From positions 310,001 through 374,000 of the forward strand of contig NZ_ONZF01000001.1 in NCBI RefSeq assembly GCF_900302445.1: 64,000 nt of DNA. Direction: 5' to 3'. Positions within the stretch are counted from its first letter, which is position 1, and each line of letters starts with the position of its first letter. The notes below the pieces were generated by a model, which was not told the DNA's origin, made no database searches, and saw nothing but the letters and a program-made list of their open reading frames with translations. The position numbers and the translations under genes are program-made. This document shows, in pieces, positions 33,870 through 42,841 of the stretch. The DNA comes from Palleronia abyssalis. Its GTDB lineage: Bacteria; Pseudomonadota; Alphaproteobacteria; Rhodobacterales; Rhodobacteraceae.

Positions 33870-35228
33870 ATGCTCAACAGACGTCAACTTCTCGGTACCG
33901 GAGTGGCAGGTGCCACGCTCGTTTCCACCCGAGCCTGGTCCCAAACCTCGAACCGCGGCCTGCCGGAAGCCGCACTGACCAGCGAGTCCGCGACACAGGC
34001 TCCCGTCGTCCCCACCACCGGGGTCGATTACAATCCGGTCGTTACGCTGAATGGCTGGACGCTGCCCTTCCGGATGAAGGATGGCGTGAAGGAGTTCCAT
34101 CTGGTCGCCGAACCGGTCGAGCGTGAACTGGCCGAAGGCACCACTGCATATCTCTGGGGCTACAACGGGACCTCCACTGGCCCGACCATCGAGGCCGTGG
34201 AAGGCGACCGGGTTCGCATCTTCGTCACCAACCGCCTTCCCGAACCGACCTCTGTTCATTGGCACGGACAGATCCTGCCCTCGGGCATGGACGGCGTGCA
34301 CGGCCTGAGCGGTCCGGGCATTCCAACCGGAAAGACCTACGCTTACGAGTTCGACCTGCTGAAGTCGGGCACGTTCATGTACCACCCCCACGCCGACGAG
34401 ATGGTGCAGATGGCGATGGGCATGATGGGTATGTTCGTCGTTCACCCCAAGGACCCGACCTTCCGCCGCGTCGACCGCGACTTCCTGATCATGCTGAATG
34501 CGTTCGACATCGATCCCGGGACTTACGTGCCGCGCATCATGGAGATGACGGATTTCAATCTCTGGACGTGGAACAGCCGCATCTTCCCGGGAATCGACCC
34601 GCTGGTCGTCAGCCAGGGGGATGATGTGCGGGTGCGGGTCGGCAACCTGACGATGACGAACCACCCGATCCACATGCACGGGTACGATTTCAAGGTTTCC
34701 TGTACCGACGGGGGCTGGGTGCCGCCGGAAGCCGCCTGGCCCGAGGTTTCCATCGACATTCCGGTGGGGGCGATGCGCGCTTTCGATTTCAAGGCGGACC
34801 ATTTGGGCGACTGGGCGATCCACTGCCACAAGTCGCATCACACCATGAATGCCATGGGTCACGACATTCCGACCTTCATCGGGGCCGACAAGACGGCGGT
34901 GACGCAGAAGATCCGTCAGGTGCAGCCCGAATACATGCCGATGGGCACCGCTGGCATGGCCGACATGGGCAAGATGGAGATGCCGATCCCCAAGAACACC
35001 GTTCCGATGATGAACGGCTGGGGAAAGTACGGCCCGATCGAAATGGGCGGCATGTTCTCGGTCGTGAAGGTTCGCCAGGGAATAGCGGCAGGCGACTACT
35101 CCGATCCCGGCTGGTACGACAGCCCGCCGGAAACGACCGTCGCCGAATGGACGGGCGACGTGCCTGCCCCTGTCGAAGTGACCGATGCGGCCACGCATTA
35201 CACCGATTTGTCGAAGATCAGCGGCTGA
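33870..35228 (+). CDS. Multicopper oxidase, CopA-like (three cupredoxin domains)
   Basis: A 452-residue exported oxidase with a Tat-like leader (NRRQLLGTGVAGATL). Copper ligands appear as HWHGQILPSGMDG (His130, His132), YHPHADE, HPIHMHGYDF and IHCHKSHHTMNAMGH (His318, Cys319, His320). A Met-rich patch (MPMGTAGMADMGKMEMP) follows. The last Cys-His block continues in the unusual form KSHHTMNAMGH, and the T1 region lies mid-protein rather than at the end. Length and ligands resemble short CopA-type periplasmic oxidases. It lies between the TolC-family gene and the cupredoxins. Confidence 0.9.
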   Translation: MLNRRQLLGTGVAGATLVSTRAWSQTSNRGLPEAALTSESATQAPVVPTTGVDYNPVVTLNGWTLPFRMKDGVKEFHLVAEPVERELAEGTTAYLWGYNGTSTGPTIEAVEGDRVRIFVTNRLPEPTSVHWHGQILPSGMDGVHGLSGPGIPTGKTYAYEFDLLKSGTFMYHPHADEMVQMAMGMMGMFVVHPKDPTFRRVDRDFLIMLNAFDIDPGTYVPRIMEMTDFNLWTWNSRIFPGIDPLVVSQGDDVRVRVGNLTMTNHPIHMHGYDFKVSCTDGGWVPPEAAWPEVSIDIPVGAMRAFDFKADHLGDWAIHCHKSHHTMNAMGHDIPTFIGADKTAVTQKIRQVQPEYMPMGTAGMADMGKMEMPIPKNTVPMMNGWGKYGPIEMGGMFSVVKVRQGIAAGDYSDPGWYDSPPETTVAEWTGDVPAPVEVTDAATHYTDLSKISG

Positions 35229-35261
35229 AGAAACCAAAGAGCAGTAGTGAGGAGTCTTACG

Positions 35262-35762
35262 ATGAAGAAGACACTTGTTGCGGTCGCCATACTCGGAGCG
35301 CTCGGCGCTCCGGCAATGGCACCGGCAAATGCCTATCACCGGGGCGTCCACGATGGCCCGGTGCTTCACGCCGGTAACGTGCCGATCGGATATCCCGGAG
35401 AACCCGCACTGATTGATCGAACCATACGTGTGTCGATGGTCGATGTCTCCGATTTAGTGATGAGCTTCAATCCGGACGCGATTGAGATTGCGCATGGCGA
35501 GACGATCCAATTCGTCCTTAGGAACGAAGGATCCGGGCCCCACGACTTCGTAATGGCGACGCCCGAGGAAATCGCGGATCACCGCGATGAGATGCAAGGC
35601 TTCGATGACATGCGTCATGAGGCTGACTATGCCGTTCGGGTTGAGCCCGAAGAGACCCGGACATTCATCTGGACATTTGCGAACGAAGGAGACTTTGAAT
35701 TCGCCTGCCTGATTCCCGGCCATTACGAGGCAGGAATGCACGGTCCCCTGACCGTCGACTAA
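35262..35762 (+). CDS. Cupredoxin (plastocyanin/azurin-like)
   Basis: A 166-residue exported protein with a signal peptide (1-24). A cupredoxin domain follows, with His in EGSGPHDFVMATPEE and the T1 copper loop FACLIPGHYEAGMHG (Cys, His, Met). Such proteins carry one copper ion and shuttle electrons or store copper. The ATG at 35262 is used because the signal peptide begins there. The second half is nearly identical to the next gene's protein, so these are tandem paralogues. Confidence 0.85.
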   Translation: MKKTLVAVAILGALGAPAMAPANAYHRGVHDGPVLHAGNVPIGYPGEPALIDRTIRVSMVDVSDLVMSFNPDAIEIAHGETIQFVLRNEGSGPHDFVMATPEEIADHRDEMQGFDDMRHEADYAVRVEPEETRTFIWTFANEGDFEFACLIPGHYEAGMHGPLTVD

Positions 35763-35799
35763 CGCCGAAAACAATCCTCAGTATCCAGAAGGAAAAACT

Positions 35800-36288
35800 A
35801 TGAGAAGAACGATGATCCTTTCGGCAGCAATGCTGTCACTGACCGTTCCGGTCTTCGCCGCAGGCAAGCATGAGGGCGGCCATGGCGACGACGATAAAAC
35901 CGAGATGGCGATCGGCATGCCTGCGGATGCGGATAAAGCCAGCCGGACGGTGGAGGTCTCGATGCTCGAGACCGATGATGGCGAGATGCTTTTCGAGCCG
36001 CAAAAGCTCACTTTTTCGGAAGGAGAGACGGTGCGCTTCGTGATTACCAATAACGGAGAACAAGAACACGAATTCGTCCTCGATACCGCCGAAGCCAATC
36101 AGGAACACAAGGAACTGATGGCACGGTTCCCCGAGATGGAACACGACGATCCGAACGCCGTACGGCTTCAGTCGGGCGAAGAAGACGAAATCGTTTGGAC
36201 CTTCGCCAACGAGGGCGAGTTTGAATTCGCCTGCCTCATTCCGGGTCACTACGAAGCCGGCATGCATGGACCGCTTGTCGTAAACTGA
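35800..36288 (+). CDS. Cupredoxin, tandem paralogue
   Basis: A 162-residue exported cupredoxin with a signal peptide (1-21) and a His/Asp-rich linker (KHEGGHGDDD). The copper fold has His in NGEQEHEFVLDTAEA and the ligand loop FACLIPGHYEAGMHG. The C-terminal 25 residues match the upstream protein almost exactly, while the N-terminal linker differs. It is probably a duplicated copper carrier with its own leader. It lies 37 bases after the first copy and 30 bases before the CusF-like gene. Confidence 0.85.
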   Translation: MRRTMILSAAMLSLTVPVFAAGKHEGGHGDDDKTEMAIGMPADADKASRTVEVSMLETDDGEMLFEPQKLTFSEGETVRFVITNNGEQEHEFVLDTAEANQEHKELMARFPEMEHDDPNAVRLQSGEEDEIVWTFANEGEFEFACLIPGHYEAGMHGPLVVN

Positions 36289-36318
36289 AAACCGAAAAAC
36301 CCACAAAAGGATAGTACC

Positions 36319-36600
36319 ATGAAAAAGATCACTGCCATCGTCACCGCTTTCCTCGTCTTCGGCTCGACCGCTTTCGCTCAGGAAACCGTGTATACCAAAG
36401 GTAGCGTCAAGGCTTTGGACATGCCTGCCGGAAAAGTCACGATCATCCACGAAGAACTCATGAATCTCGACATGCCGGCCATGACAATGATCTTCCGCGC
36501 TGATGAAGAAACCCTCGCCAAGCTATCTGAAGGTCAGAATATCGAGTTCGTGGCCGACCGCGTGGAAGGGAAGCTGACGATCGTCGAGTTGAAAGAGTAA
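36319..36600 (+). CDS. CusF-like periplasmic copper-binding protein
   Basis: A 93-residue exported protein with a signal peptide (1-20) and an OB-fold. The conserved metal site is seen in IIHEELMNLDMPAMTMIF: the His and the two Met residues of DMPAMTM match CusF. The usual Trp before PAMTM is replaced by Met. Such proteins hold Cu(I) and Ag(I) and hand them to an RND pump or oxidase. It closes the copper block and ends just before a strong terminator. Confidence 0.87.
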   Translation: MKKITAIVTAFLVFGSTAFAQETVYTKGSVKALDMPAGKVTIIHEELMNLDMPAMTMIFRADEETLAKLSEGQNIEFVADRVEGKLTIVELKE

Positions 36601-36654
36601 GAAGTTATTTCGCTTCATCCGCCATTAGCAGATAACCTCTAGCTTTGGCTAAGA

Positions 36655-36699
36655 CCGAGCGAGCCTTTCGGTTCGCTCGGCAACCCTCGTTTTTATTTT
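36655..36699 (+). terminator. Rho-independent terminator after the copper block
   Basis: CCGAGCGAGCC-tttc-GGTTCGCTCGG forms an 11-base stem with one G-T pair. A run rich in T follows (TTTTTATTTT). It lies 55 bases after the CusF-like stop. Confidence 0.8.
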
Positions 36700-37149
36700 G
36701 GAGAATAACCTCCCCGTGATCCATCATCGATGATCTATTCGCTGACGGTCTTAGCCCGCCGAGAAACCAATTAACCCTGCCCATTGTTTGCGCCACCACT
36801 TAGAGCTTGCAAGATGTTCGGATGTCCCGCCGGCGCTCATACACCCAATCATACATCCTTTTCCCAGCGCCCATCATGCCGGTAGCCCGGACGTCACCTG
36901 AGGTGGAAAAACCTGAACATCCAGTGCACACGAGACGCAGCAACCCATTGATAAGTTGAAACAATCCGTCCGGTCCATCATCGGGGCCGTGGACAATCTA
37001 GCGTGTACGTTTGTTTTCATTTTCGTATCTTCAAACTGTTGGCGGCGAATACTGCTACACTGGACGCCCCAATCTCCCCGATTATGGCCCTCTACGACGG
37101 TTCATTGCGCACACCGTGCACGCGAAAATGGCCTCCGTCAGCAAGCTCC
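36700..37149. other. Intergenic stretch with no supported gene
   Basis: Between the terminator and the decayed integrase. GC content is visibly lower than in the flanking genes (several AT-rich runs). Short frames exist but none shows a domain, leader or ribosome site. It may be the remnant end of an integrated element. Confidence 0.5.
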
Positions 37150-37865
37150 CACCGAGGCCTACCGGGTCCGCATCAAACCAAAGGGCGGCTGTGCGAGCGA
37201 GACGTTCCCCGCCGCGATGAGGTCCTTCGTTGGGCCGCCGGGCGGAGGCCCGGATCGATCAGGGGCTGGCGCCTACAAGCGCGTCCGTTTTCCGCCTTGA
37301 GAGTTTTGGCGACCTCATCGACCTTGATATAACTGATATGTCTTAGGTAGGGAAACCGTCGCGTCTCAGCAAGGCCGCTACGCTCACGACGCTCAAGCGC
37401 GATCCTGGGAATCAGAAGATCAGCAAATTTGGACATCAGAAGCTGGTTGGCTACCGCAAGATGCGCGCCGATCAAGGCGCCACCTGCCCCTTCCGGTGAC
37501 CCGGATCGGCAAGTTCGCGGTGGCAACGGCCATGCGGCTCGGCGAGATCTGCCGCGTCGAATGGACCGATCCCGACGTGAACCGTCGCATGCTCCTGATC
37601 CGCCACAGGAAGGATGCACGCAACAAGACGGGAAACGAACAGCGGTTCCCCCTCTTCGCGGCTGCAAGGTTTGGGAATTGATCACGGGCCAAACGAAAGA
37701 ACTCGGGCACGCGAAGGGTCGGATCTTTGCCAACAACTCGAAACCAGTCGGAACGGCCTTCCGAAACGCCCGCGTTGACGTCTGCGTGAAAGACCTCCAC
37801 TTCTGTGAAGAGCATCGCAGGAATGGAATCTGCTCGCTGCCAGAATCCGCGGAGTTCGAATGGGC
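37150..37865 (+). pseudogene. Decayed tyrosine recombinase (phage-type integrase)
   Basis: Integrase pieces appear in order across several frames: YRVRIKPKGG and RRDEVLRWAAG near 37160-37240, then SFGDLIDLDITDMS and KAATLTTLKRDPGNQKI near 37305-37420, then KFAVATAMRLGEICRVEW, LLIRHRKDARNKTGNEQRFP and GRIFANNSKPVGTAFRNA up to about 37770. At least three frameshifts, one stop and an internal deletion break it. The catalytic C-terminal motif H-x-L-R-H is lost. It records an old integration event between the copper block and cspA. Confidence 0.75.
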
Positions 37866-38085
37866 ATACCTGTTTGGCACTCAGATTTCACGAATGATGA
37901 AAACTTTATCTTCTTTGAACGGCTACGGTGGACAAGCAGCCCGAGACCTGTCATACGGGCGTTGCTACGTTACCTCTGTCGATCCCCTGCTTTCCCTACA
38001 CGGACATCAGCGAACTCGATCTTGGCCGACTTTGCCACGCTGTTGCACTTCCGCGAACAGGTTGAAAACTACAGGAGATCTCACG

Positions 38086-38292
38086 ATGGCCAATGGCACC
38101 GTGAAATGGTTCAACGCCACCAAAGGCTTCGGCTTCATTGCACCCGATACGGGCGGAAAAGATGTCTTCCTTCATATTTCTGCTGTCGAGCGCGCGGGCC
38201 TGAGCACCGTGAACGACGATCAGAAAGTGACCTATGACGTCGAATCCGGTCGCGACGGCCGGGAATCCGCGACCAATCTTCAGCTCGCCTGA
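38086..38292 (+). CDS. cspA: Cold-shock-domain protein
   Basis: A 68-residue CSD protein with the RNA-binding motifs KGFGFIAPD (RNP1-like) and VFLHISAVERAG (RNP2-like). CspA-type proteins bind single-stranded RNA and act as RNA chaperones. AGGAGAT precedes the ATG. A long leader upstream, about 200 bases after the integrase remnant, is typical of csp mRNAs. A hairpin with a T-run follows the stop. Confidence 0.94.
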   Translation: MANGTVKWFNATKGFGFIAPDTGGKDVFLHISAVERAGLSTVNDDQKVTYDVESGRDGRESATNLQLA

Positions 38293-38313
38293 AGGTCGAT
38301 CCAAGTTTGGAGC

Positions 38314-38337
38314 AGGGCGTCTTCGGGCGCCCTTTTT
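38314..38337 (+). terminator. Rho-independent terminator of cspA
   Basis: GGGCG-TCTTCGGG-CGCCC followed by TTTTT, 22 bases after the cspA stop. Confidence 0.8.
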
Positions 38338-38821
38338 CGTGGTAGTCAACATGCAATCCCGGGGCTCCTTGCACGAGCATGAGTCTTGCGCGAATCCAGA
38401 TCCGGTCGCCCTTCGTCACCGTACTTTCCGTGGCGTTTGGCAAGGCTTTGGTGGGCATCGGTCCAGCCTGAAAGCACATACATCCAAGGCATGTTTGATG
38501 TCGGCGCGTTATGGCGCCAGCTTCTACGCTGCGATTTGACGTCAGCAGTTGGCATACGTGTACGCAGAAACGACGTCTTCATGCTAGGCTTTCACGACAC
38601 GACCAAATGACAGGCCGTGACCTTTTCAGTGAATGCTCAAGCGTTGGACCTACGCAATGCTGCCGTACAAACGAGTTCGTCAACGCGCTCACCCCCGGGT
38701 GGCATGACGCATTTACGGTACGATGGCTGACCGAAGGGATTACGGGCGCATTCCCGTGTGTCCGACCTATTTCTTTTGAAGCGTGCCGGGAAATCTGGTC
38801 TGCGGACCTACAATCCTCTCA
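38338..38821. other. Intergenic stretch with no supported gene
   Basis: About 480 bases between the cspA terminator and the DUF6481-like gene. Short frames on both strands lack leaders, domains or ribosome sites. I see no tRNA-like or hairpin-rich structure. It may carry the promoter and long leader of the next gene. Confidence 0.5.
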
Positions 38822-39214
38822 ATGGAACACAGTTTGAAAAACCAAAAAAGTAATGATCTTGCCGATCGCCGAAGTGCCTCCGCAGAAGCGAAGGCAGCCC
38901 TGCTGAAGGCCCATCAGGCCGCGAAAGAGGCCGCAGAACCGACCCGTCGCGCACGGCAGGAAGAACGTCTGGCAGTAGCCAAGGCACGGGACGAACGGCG
39001 TGCGGAACGTGACAGGGCAAAAGCGGAAGAGCAGCAGCGTGCCGACGCAGAAGCCGCCCGAGAGCAAGCCGCTGCCGATGCTGCAGTCAAAGCCGAAGCC
39101 GAAGCGCGCCAAAAGTCCGAAAACGATATGATCTCACGGGTCGTTCGGGACGAAGCGACCCGAAAAGCCGAGCGCGATCGCCGCTATGCCAACCGCAAGG
39201 CGAGGCAGTCCTAG
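38822..39214 (+). CDS. DUF6481-like Ala/Arg/Glu-rich helical protein
   Basis: A 130-residue cytoplasmic protein made almost entirely of charged helix. It has repeated A-E-A-R-K-type segments (AKEAAEPTRRARQEERL, AERDRAKAEEQQRADAEAA) and probably forms a long coiled coil. It matches what I know of DUF6481, a family often found near cold-shock genes in alphaproteobacteria, with no assigned function. The ATG at 38822 starts MEHSLKNQKSND. A longer reading from 38783 lacks a ribosome site. Confidence 0.72.
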   Translation: MEHSLKNQKSNDLADRRSASAEAKAALLKAHQAAKEAAEPTRRARQEERLAVAKARDERRAERDRAKAEEQQRADAEAAREQAAADAAVKAEAEARQKSENDMISRVVRDEATRKAERDRRYANRKARQS

Positions 39215-39296
39215 CGTTCTTTGCTTGCGTTCGGGTCGACATAAAGCTCACGACAGACAGGACGCGCTCGTCGAACCATTCCCGTTCCCTTCAGAT

Positions 39297-39539
39297 ATGG
39301 AGAGTATTTTGTCGACCAAGAACACAGTCTTCCGCCCAACTGCATCCGAGACCAAGGCAGATAGCATCACCAGGATCGTGAAGGGAATGATCGACGCAGA
39401 TACATCCGCTCGCGAAGCCAAGACGCAAAGGCTCCGGGCCGCCCGTCTCGAAAGAGATACGTCGGAAGCGGCACAGGTGGCACCGGAACCGAAGAAGAAG
39501 TCGCGAAAGCGCTCCGCAAAGCCCAAGTCGACCGACTGA
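39297..39539 (+). CDS. Small basic protein, function unknown
   Basis: An 80-residue protein starting MESILSTKNTVF. It has a helical middle and a very basic tail (PKKKSRKRSAKPKS) like nucleic-acid-binding tails. No family is recognised. It lies 82 bases after the DUF6481-like gene on the same strand and may be in the same transcript. Confidence 0.55.
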   Translation: MESILSTKNTVFRPTASETKADSITRIVKGMIDADTSAREAKTQRLRAARLERDTSEAAQVAPEPKKKSRKRSAKPKSTD

Positions 39540-40602
39540 CATGTACCTTGCTGTAAGAAGGTGACCGGCTGTTTCTCATCTATCACGGTGAGGACGACGA
39601 AGCTGCATCTAGATGGTAGACCAAGAGCCTAGGAACTAGCGGGCAATGACAACGCTCTTGGCCAGCCCCCATTGTTATGCGTAAGAGAGGCTAGTCAACC
39701 GGATCCCAACGGCAGAACATCTGGTTCCACACGTTTCCAGAAGACCGCGGAAGTATCGGTAATTGGGTTGGCCAACCGAAAGGTGTCGAGTTCTCGATAT
39801 GATCGACGGAATGACCGTGATCGAAATCAAGCGAGATGGAATACACGCTGGTTTGGGCGTTCACTGCGGTCGGTCGCCGTCCGTGTGATCCACAGTAATG
39901 GCCGGACGGTTCGCGAAAAAAGCCTGCCATTCGATACCTTCCGCTTCTCGTGATCGCAGATCAGCATTCCATGGCGCTGTCCGCGCCACCCTCGCCCCAG
40001 CTATTGTTGCTGATCACAGGTGGTAGGCCAACCATCCCGGTGTTCGAGTTGCGAATGCGGCAGGGAAAGGCGTCTTTGCTGATACGCAGAAGCAGTCGGC
40101 TGGCAAGGGATTTGGCCGGACGCCCCTCCAAATCGCCGGATGAGGTCATGAACGCGGAGAGGTTGCCGGAACATAACGCTCCACGAAATCCGTGGGCCGC
40201 ATAGCGAGGACCGGCAGCGAAATCCGCGACAGACCAGAACGATCCTGACTTCGCGACCATGCGCATGTAGATCTGCGATCCGGCGAAGGTGGTGGCTGTG
40301 ACTGTGACGGGAAACCTCGCCGCATCGCGCCGAAGAGGCACCTCTTCCCGTCGGACAGGTGTGGATCAGCCCCGTATCGCAAACGGATGCAGCGGCCCGA
40401 TCCGCGATATCGGACCATCAACCACTGCGAAGGGAAGCATGACCCGGTTGAGAGATCCGACCCCACTATGCAAATCACGGGCGGGGAGCTTGACCGATAT
40501 GCCCGATCAGAGCGGCTGCCATTGGCGCTGCGCAGCACTGACCAGGCAAGGAGGGATCGGATTTGACGGCCCTACCGTTCGCGGCGTGGGTGCCAGGCTG
40601 CG
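39540..40602. other. About 1 kb without a convincing gene; possible decayed minus-strand gene at 39961-40500
   Basis: No intact gene is supported. On the minus strand, one frame from about 40480 to 39961 reads protein-like for over 150 codons (LPFAVVDGPISRIGPLHPFAIRG, then a TGA, then FPVTVTATTFAGSQIYMRMV and SFWSVADFAAGPRYAAHGF). This suggests a decayed gene of unknown family. Sequence from 39540 to 39950 shows nothing clear. Confidence 0.35.
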
Positions 40603-40920
40603 TCAGACGTCCTTGCAGAACGCCTCGTAAAGCGCGGCCATCAGCAGCTCGAGCTCTTTGTCGCCGATCCGGTAATAGATTGTCTGACTTTCGCGGCGGG
40701 TTTCGACCATGTCAGCATCGCGCAGCTTGGCCAAATGCTGGCTCAAAGCCGACTGGCTGAGCCCGACGGCCGCTTGGAGCGAGCCGACCGATCGCTCTCC
40801 CTTCACGAGTTCGCACAGGATCAAAAGCCGCTTTGCGTTGGAGACGAGCGCCAAGCGACCCGCCACATATTCAGCCCGCTCCTGAAGAGCCGCGACGGAC
40901 CTATCTGCATCCAGCTTCAC
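40603..40920 (-). CDS. SqrR/BigR-type ArsR repressor, second copy
   Basis: A 105-residue winged-helix repressor with recognition helix LSQSALSQHLAKLR and the two sensing cysteines Cys36 (LILCELVKGE) and Cys102 (AFCKDV), again 66 residues apart. It is a clear paralogue of the repressor at 26754 and is likewise divergent from a YeeE pair. Persulfide-responsive repression of the downstream cluster is inferred from the family. Confidence 0.88.
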   Translation of the reverse strand: MKLDADRSVAALQERAEYVAGRLALVSNAKRLLILCELVKGERSVGSLQAAVGLSQSALSQHLAKLRDADMVETRRESQTIYYRIGDKELELLMAALYEAFCKDV

Positions 40921-40932
40921 TATATTAGCCTT

Positions 40933-40945
40933 GACTGATTTAGCT
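40933..40945. promoter_or_regulatory. Putative SqrR/BigR-type operator, second copy
   Basis: GACTGATTTAGCT matches 10 of 13 bases of GACTAATTTAGTC at 27105. It sits exactly 13 bases from the repressor start, as does the first copy. The flanking TTAG...TTGACT context is also shared. Confidence 0.55.
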
Positions 40946-41010
40946 TGTCCTCATATATATCCGACAATCCCGGCCGAGGCAAGAGCGCCGGAACCGAACG
41001 GAGACGGATA

Positions 41011-41469
41011 ATGGAAATGGATCTGCAGACGGCATTCACGCCCTGGGCCTCGCTCTGGGGGGGCGTACTGATCGGGCTCAGCGCGGTAATGGTCATGGGG
41101 CTGTTCGGCCGGATCGCGGGGATCGCGGGGATCACGAAGGGCTTCCTTGGCGCGTTCGTGCCGACCGCCGGCGCTCCACGCGACAGGGATTGGCGGCTGG
41201 CTTTCCTGATTGGCCTGATGGCAGCGCCCCCTGCCCTGATGCTGACCGGCGGGACGGTGTCGCAGACAGTGCCATCGAACCTGGTCGGCATGGCTGTCGC
41301 CGGCCTGCTCGTGGGTCTTGGCACTGCGCTCGGATCGGGCTGCACCTCGGGGCATGGCGTCTGTGGACTTGCGCGGCTGTCGCGGCGGTCCGTGGCGGCG
41401 GTCGCGACCTTCATGGGCGCGGGATTTGCCACGGTCTTCGTGCTGCGCCACGTTCTGGGGGGTGCATGA
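41011..41469 (+). CDS. YeeE/YedE-family sulfur transporter, first half (second cluster)
   Basis: A 152-residue membrane protein closely similar to the protein at 27178, with VMVMGLFGRIAGIAGITKG and GSGCTSGHGVCGLARLS. The ATG at 41011 follows GGAGACGG. Its stop overlaps the next start by 4 bases (ATGA). The conserved Cys residues for sulfur handling are kept. Confidence 0.87.
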   Translation: MEMDLQTAFTPWASLWGGVLIGLSAVMVMGLFGRIAGIAGITKGFLGAFVPTAGAPRDRDWRLAFLIGLMAAPPALMLTGGTVSQTVPSNLVGMAVAGLLVGLGTALGSGCTSGHGVCGLARLSRRSVAAVATFMGAGFATVFVLRHVLGGA

Positions 41470-41909
41470 TGCGTATGGCTTTCGGTTTTCTCAGCGGCCT
41501 CGTCTTCGGCCTGGGCCTCTTGATCTCGGGCATGTCCGATCCGGCAAAGGTTCTGAACTTCCTCGATCTTGCGGGAACGTGGGACCCGAGCCTCGCCTTC
41601 GTCATGGGCGGCGCGACGGTTACGGCCTTCATCGGATATCAACTTGTCTGGCGCCGGAAAGCTCCGGCGTTCGAGGCGTCGTTCGACGTACCCACAAGCA
41701 CCCGGATCGACCGGCCGCTGATCCTAGGCGCGGCCCTTTTCGGCACCGGGTGGGGGATCGGCGGCTTCTGCCCCGGTCCGGCGTGGACTGCACTGCCGCT
41801 GCTCGCCCCCGGCACACTGGTTTTCCTGCCCGCGATGCTTGCCGGCCTCTGGATCGGCGCACGGGGAAAATCCTTGAACATCTTTGCGCGAAAAGGAGCA
41901 ACACAATGA
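41466..41909 (+). CDS. YeeE/YedE-family sulfur transporter, second half (second cluster)
   Basis: A 147-residue membrane protein with LLISGMSDPAKVLNFLDLAG and GGFCPGPAWTAL. It is a paralogue of 27639, and its stop overlaps the next start (ATGA). Tighter packing than the first cluster suggests translational coupling of all three genes. An alternative ATG lies one codon downstream. Confidence 0.87.
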   Translation: MMRMAFGFLSGLVFGLGLLISGMSDPAKVLNFLDLAGTWDPSLAFVMGGATVTAFIGYQLVWRRKAPAFEASFDVPTSTRIDRPLILGAALFGTGWGIGGFCPGPAWTALPLLAPGTLVFLPAMLAGLWIGARGKSLNIFARKGATQ

Positions 41910-42823
41910 GCAATTCCAAGCTGAGACAGCGGATCGTGCGCCACTCTGCCTCTCGGGGCCAGGACAGTCCCGATGTCTGGGGCATCTACGAGCCCGATAC
42001 AGGCTCGATCCAGTATATCTGCGCCGATCCGGTCACGAAGAAAGCCGCGCTGATCGACGTCGTCTGGAACTTCGACCCGAAGCCCTACCGCGTCTCGACC
42101 GAGAGTATGGACCAAGTGCTGGACCTCGTGCGCGAGAACGGCCTGACCGTCGAGTGGGTGCTCGACACGCATCCCCATGCCGACCACGTCATGGCCTCGG
42201 CGCATCTGAAGGAGCGGACCGGAGCACCAAACGCCATCGGTTCGAAGGTAAACGAGATCGCGGCGATCTGGGAAGAGATCTACAACTTGCCCGGAATCTT
42301 CGACCCGGCGCGGGACTTCGACAGGCTTTTCTCCGAAGGTGAGACCTTCCGGATCGGCGAGCTCGAGATGCGGGTGATGCTGTCGCCCGGTCACACGCTG
42401 GGGTCGATCACCTACGTCTGCGGCGATGCGGCCTTCACGCATGACACGCTGATGCAGCCCGATGTCGGAACGTCCCGCGCCGACTTCCCCGGCGGAGACA
42501 CAGGGCAGCTTTGGGATTCTATCCAAGTTATCTTTTCCCTGCCCGCCCAGACGCGTCTCTTCGTCGGCCACGACTACGGCACCGAGGATCGTGACGAGCC
42601 GATGTGGGAAGCGACCGTGGCCGAGCACAAGGCCACAAACCGCCACGTGAAGGACGGCACACGTCGTGAAGACTGGATCAAGCGCCGCGACGAACGCGAC
42701 GCCACCCTGCCGCTGCCCGACCGCATCCTTGCCGCGCTCCAGATAAACCTGCGCGGTGGTCGTCTGCCAGAGGTCGAGGATGATGGTCGCGCCTACCTGA
42801 AACTGCCCGTCAACCGCTTCTGA
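41906..42823 (+). CDS. Metallo-beta-lactamase-fold hydrolase, persulfide dioxygenase-like (second cluster)
   Basis: A 305-residue enzyme with THPHADHVMASAHLKER, SPGHTLGSIT, THDTLMQPD and GHDYG. All metal ligands of the fold are kept. It aligns along its whole length with the copy at 28077 (for example DVWGIYEPDTGSIQYICADP in both) but differs in many surface positions, so the duplication is old or acquired separately. It probably oxidises sulfane sulfur. Confidence 0.87.
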   Translation: MSNSKLRQRIVRHSASRGQDSPDVWGIYEPDTGSIQYICADPVTKKAALIDVVWNFDPKPYRVSTESMDQVLDLVRENGLTVEWVLDTHPHADHVMASAHLKERTGAPNAIGSKVNEIAAIWEEIYNLPGIFDPARDFDRLFSEGETFRIGELEMRVMLSPGHTLGSITYVCGDAAFTHDTLMQPDVGTSRADFPGGDTGQLWDSIQVIFSLPAQTRLFVGHDYGTEDRDEPMWEATVAEHKATNRHVKDGTRREDWIKRRDERDATLPLPDRILAALQINLRGGRLPEVEDDGRAYLKLPVNRF

Positions 42824-42841
42824 GCATATCACAGGACCGTG

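Noticed and set aside
32985-35369. 794-codon minus-strand frame opposite the TolC and MCO genes
   Set aside because: It spans two real genes antisense and shows no domains; it is a GC-rich open-frame artefact.
37429-38292. 287-codon frame joining the integrase relic to the cold-shock protein
   Set aside because: The CSD has its own ribosome site and ATG at 38086; the upstream part of the frame is chance continuation.
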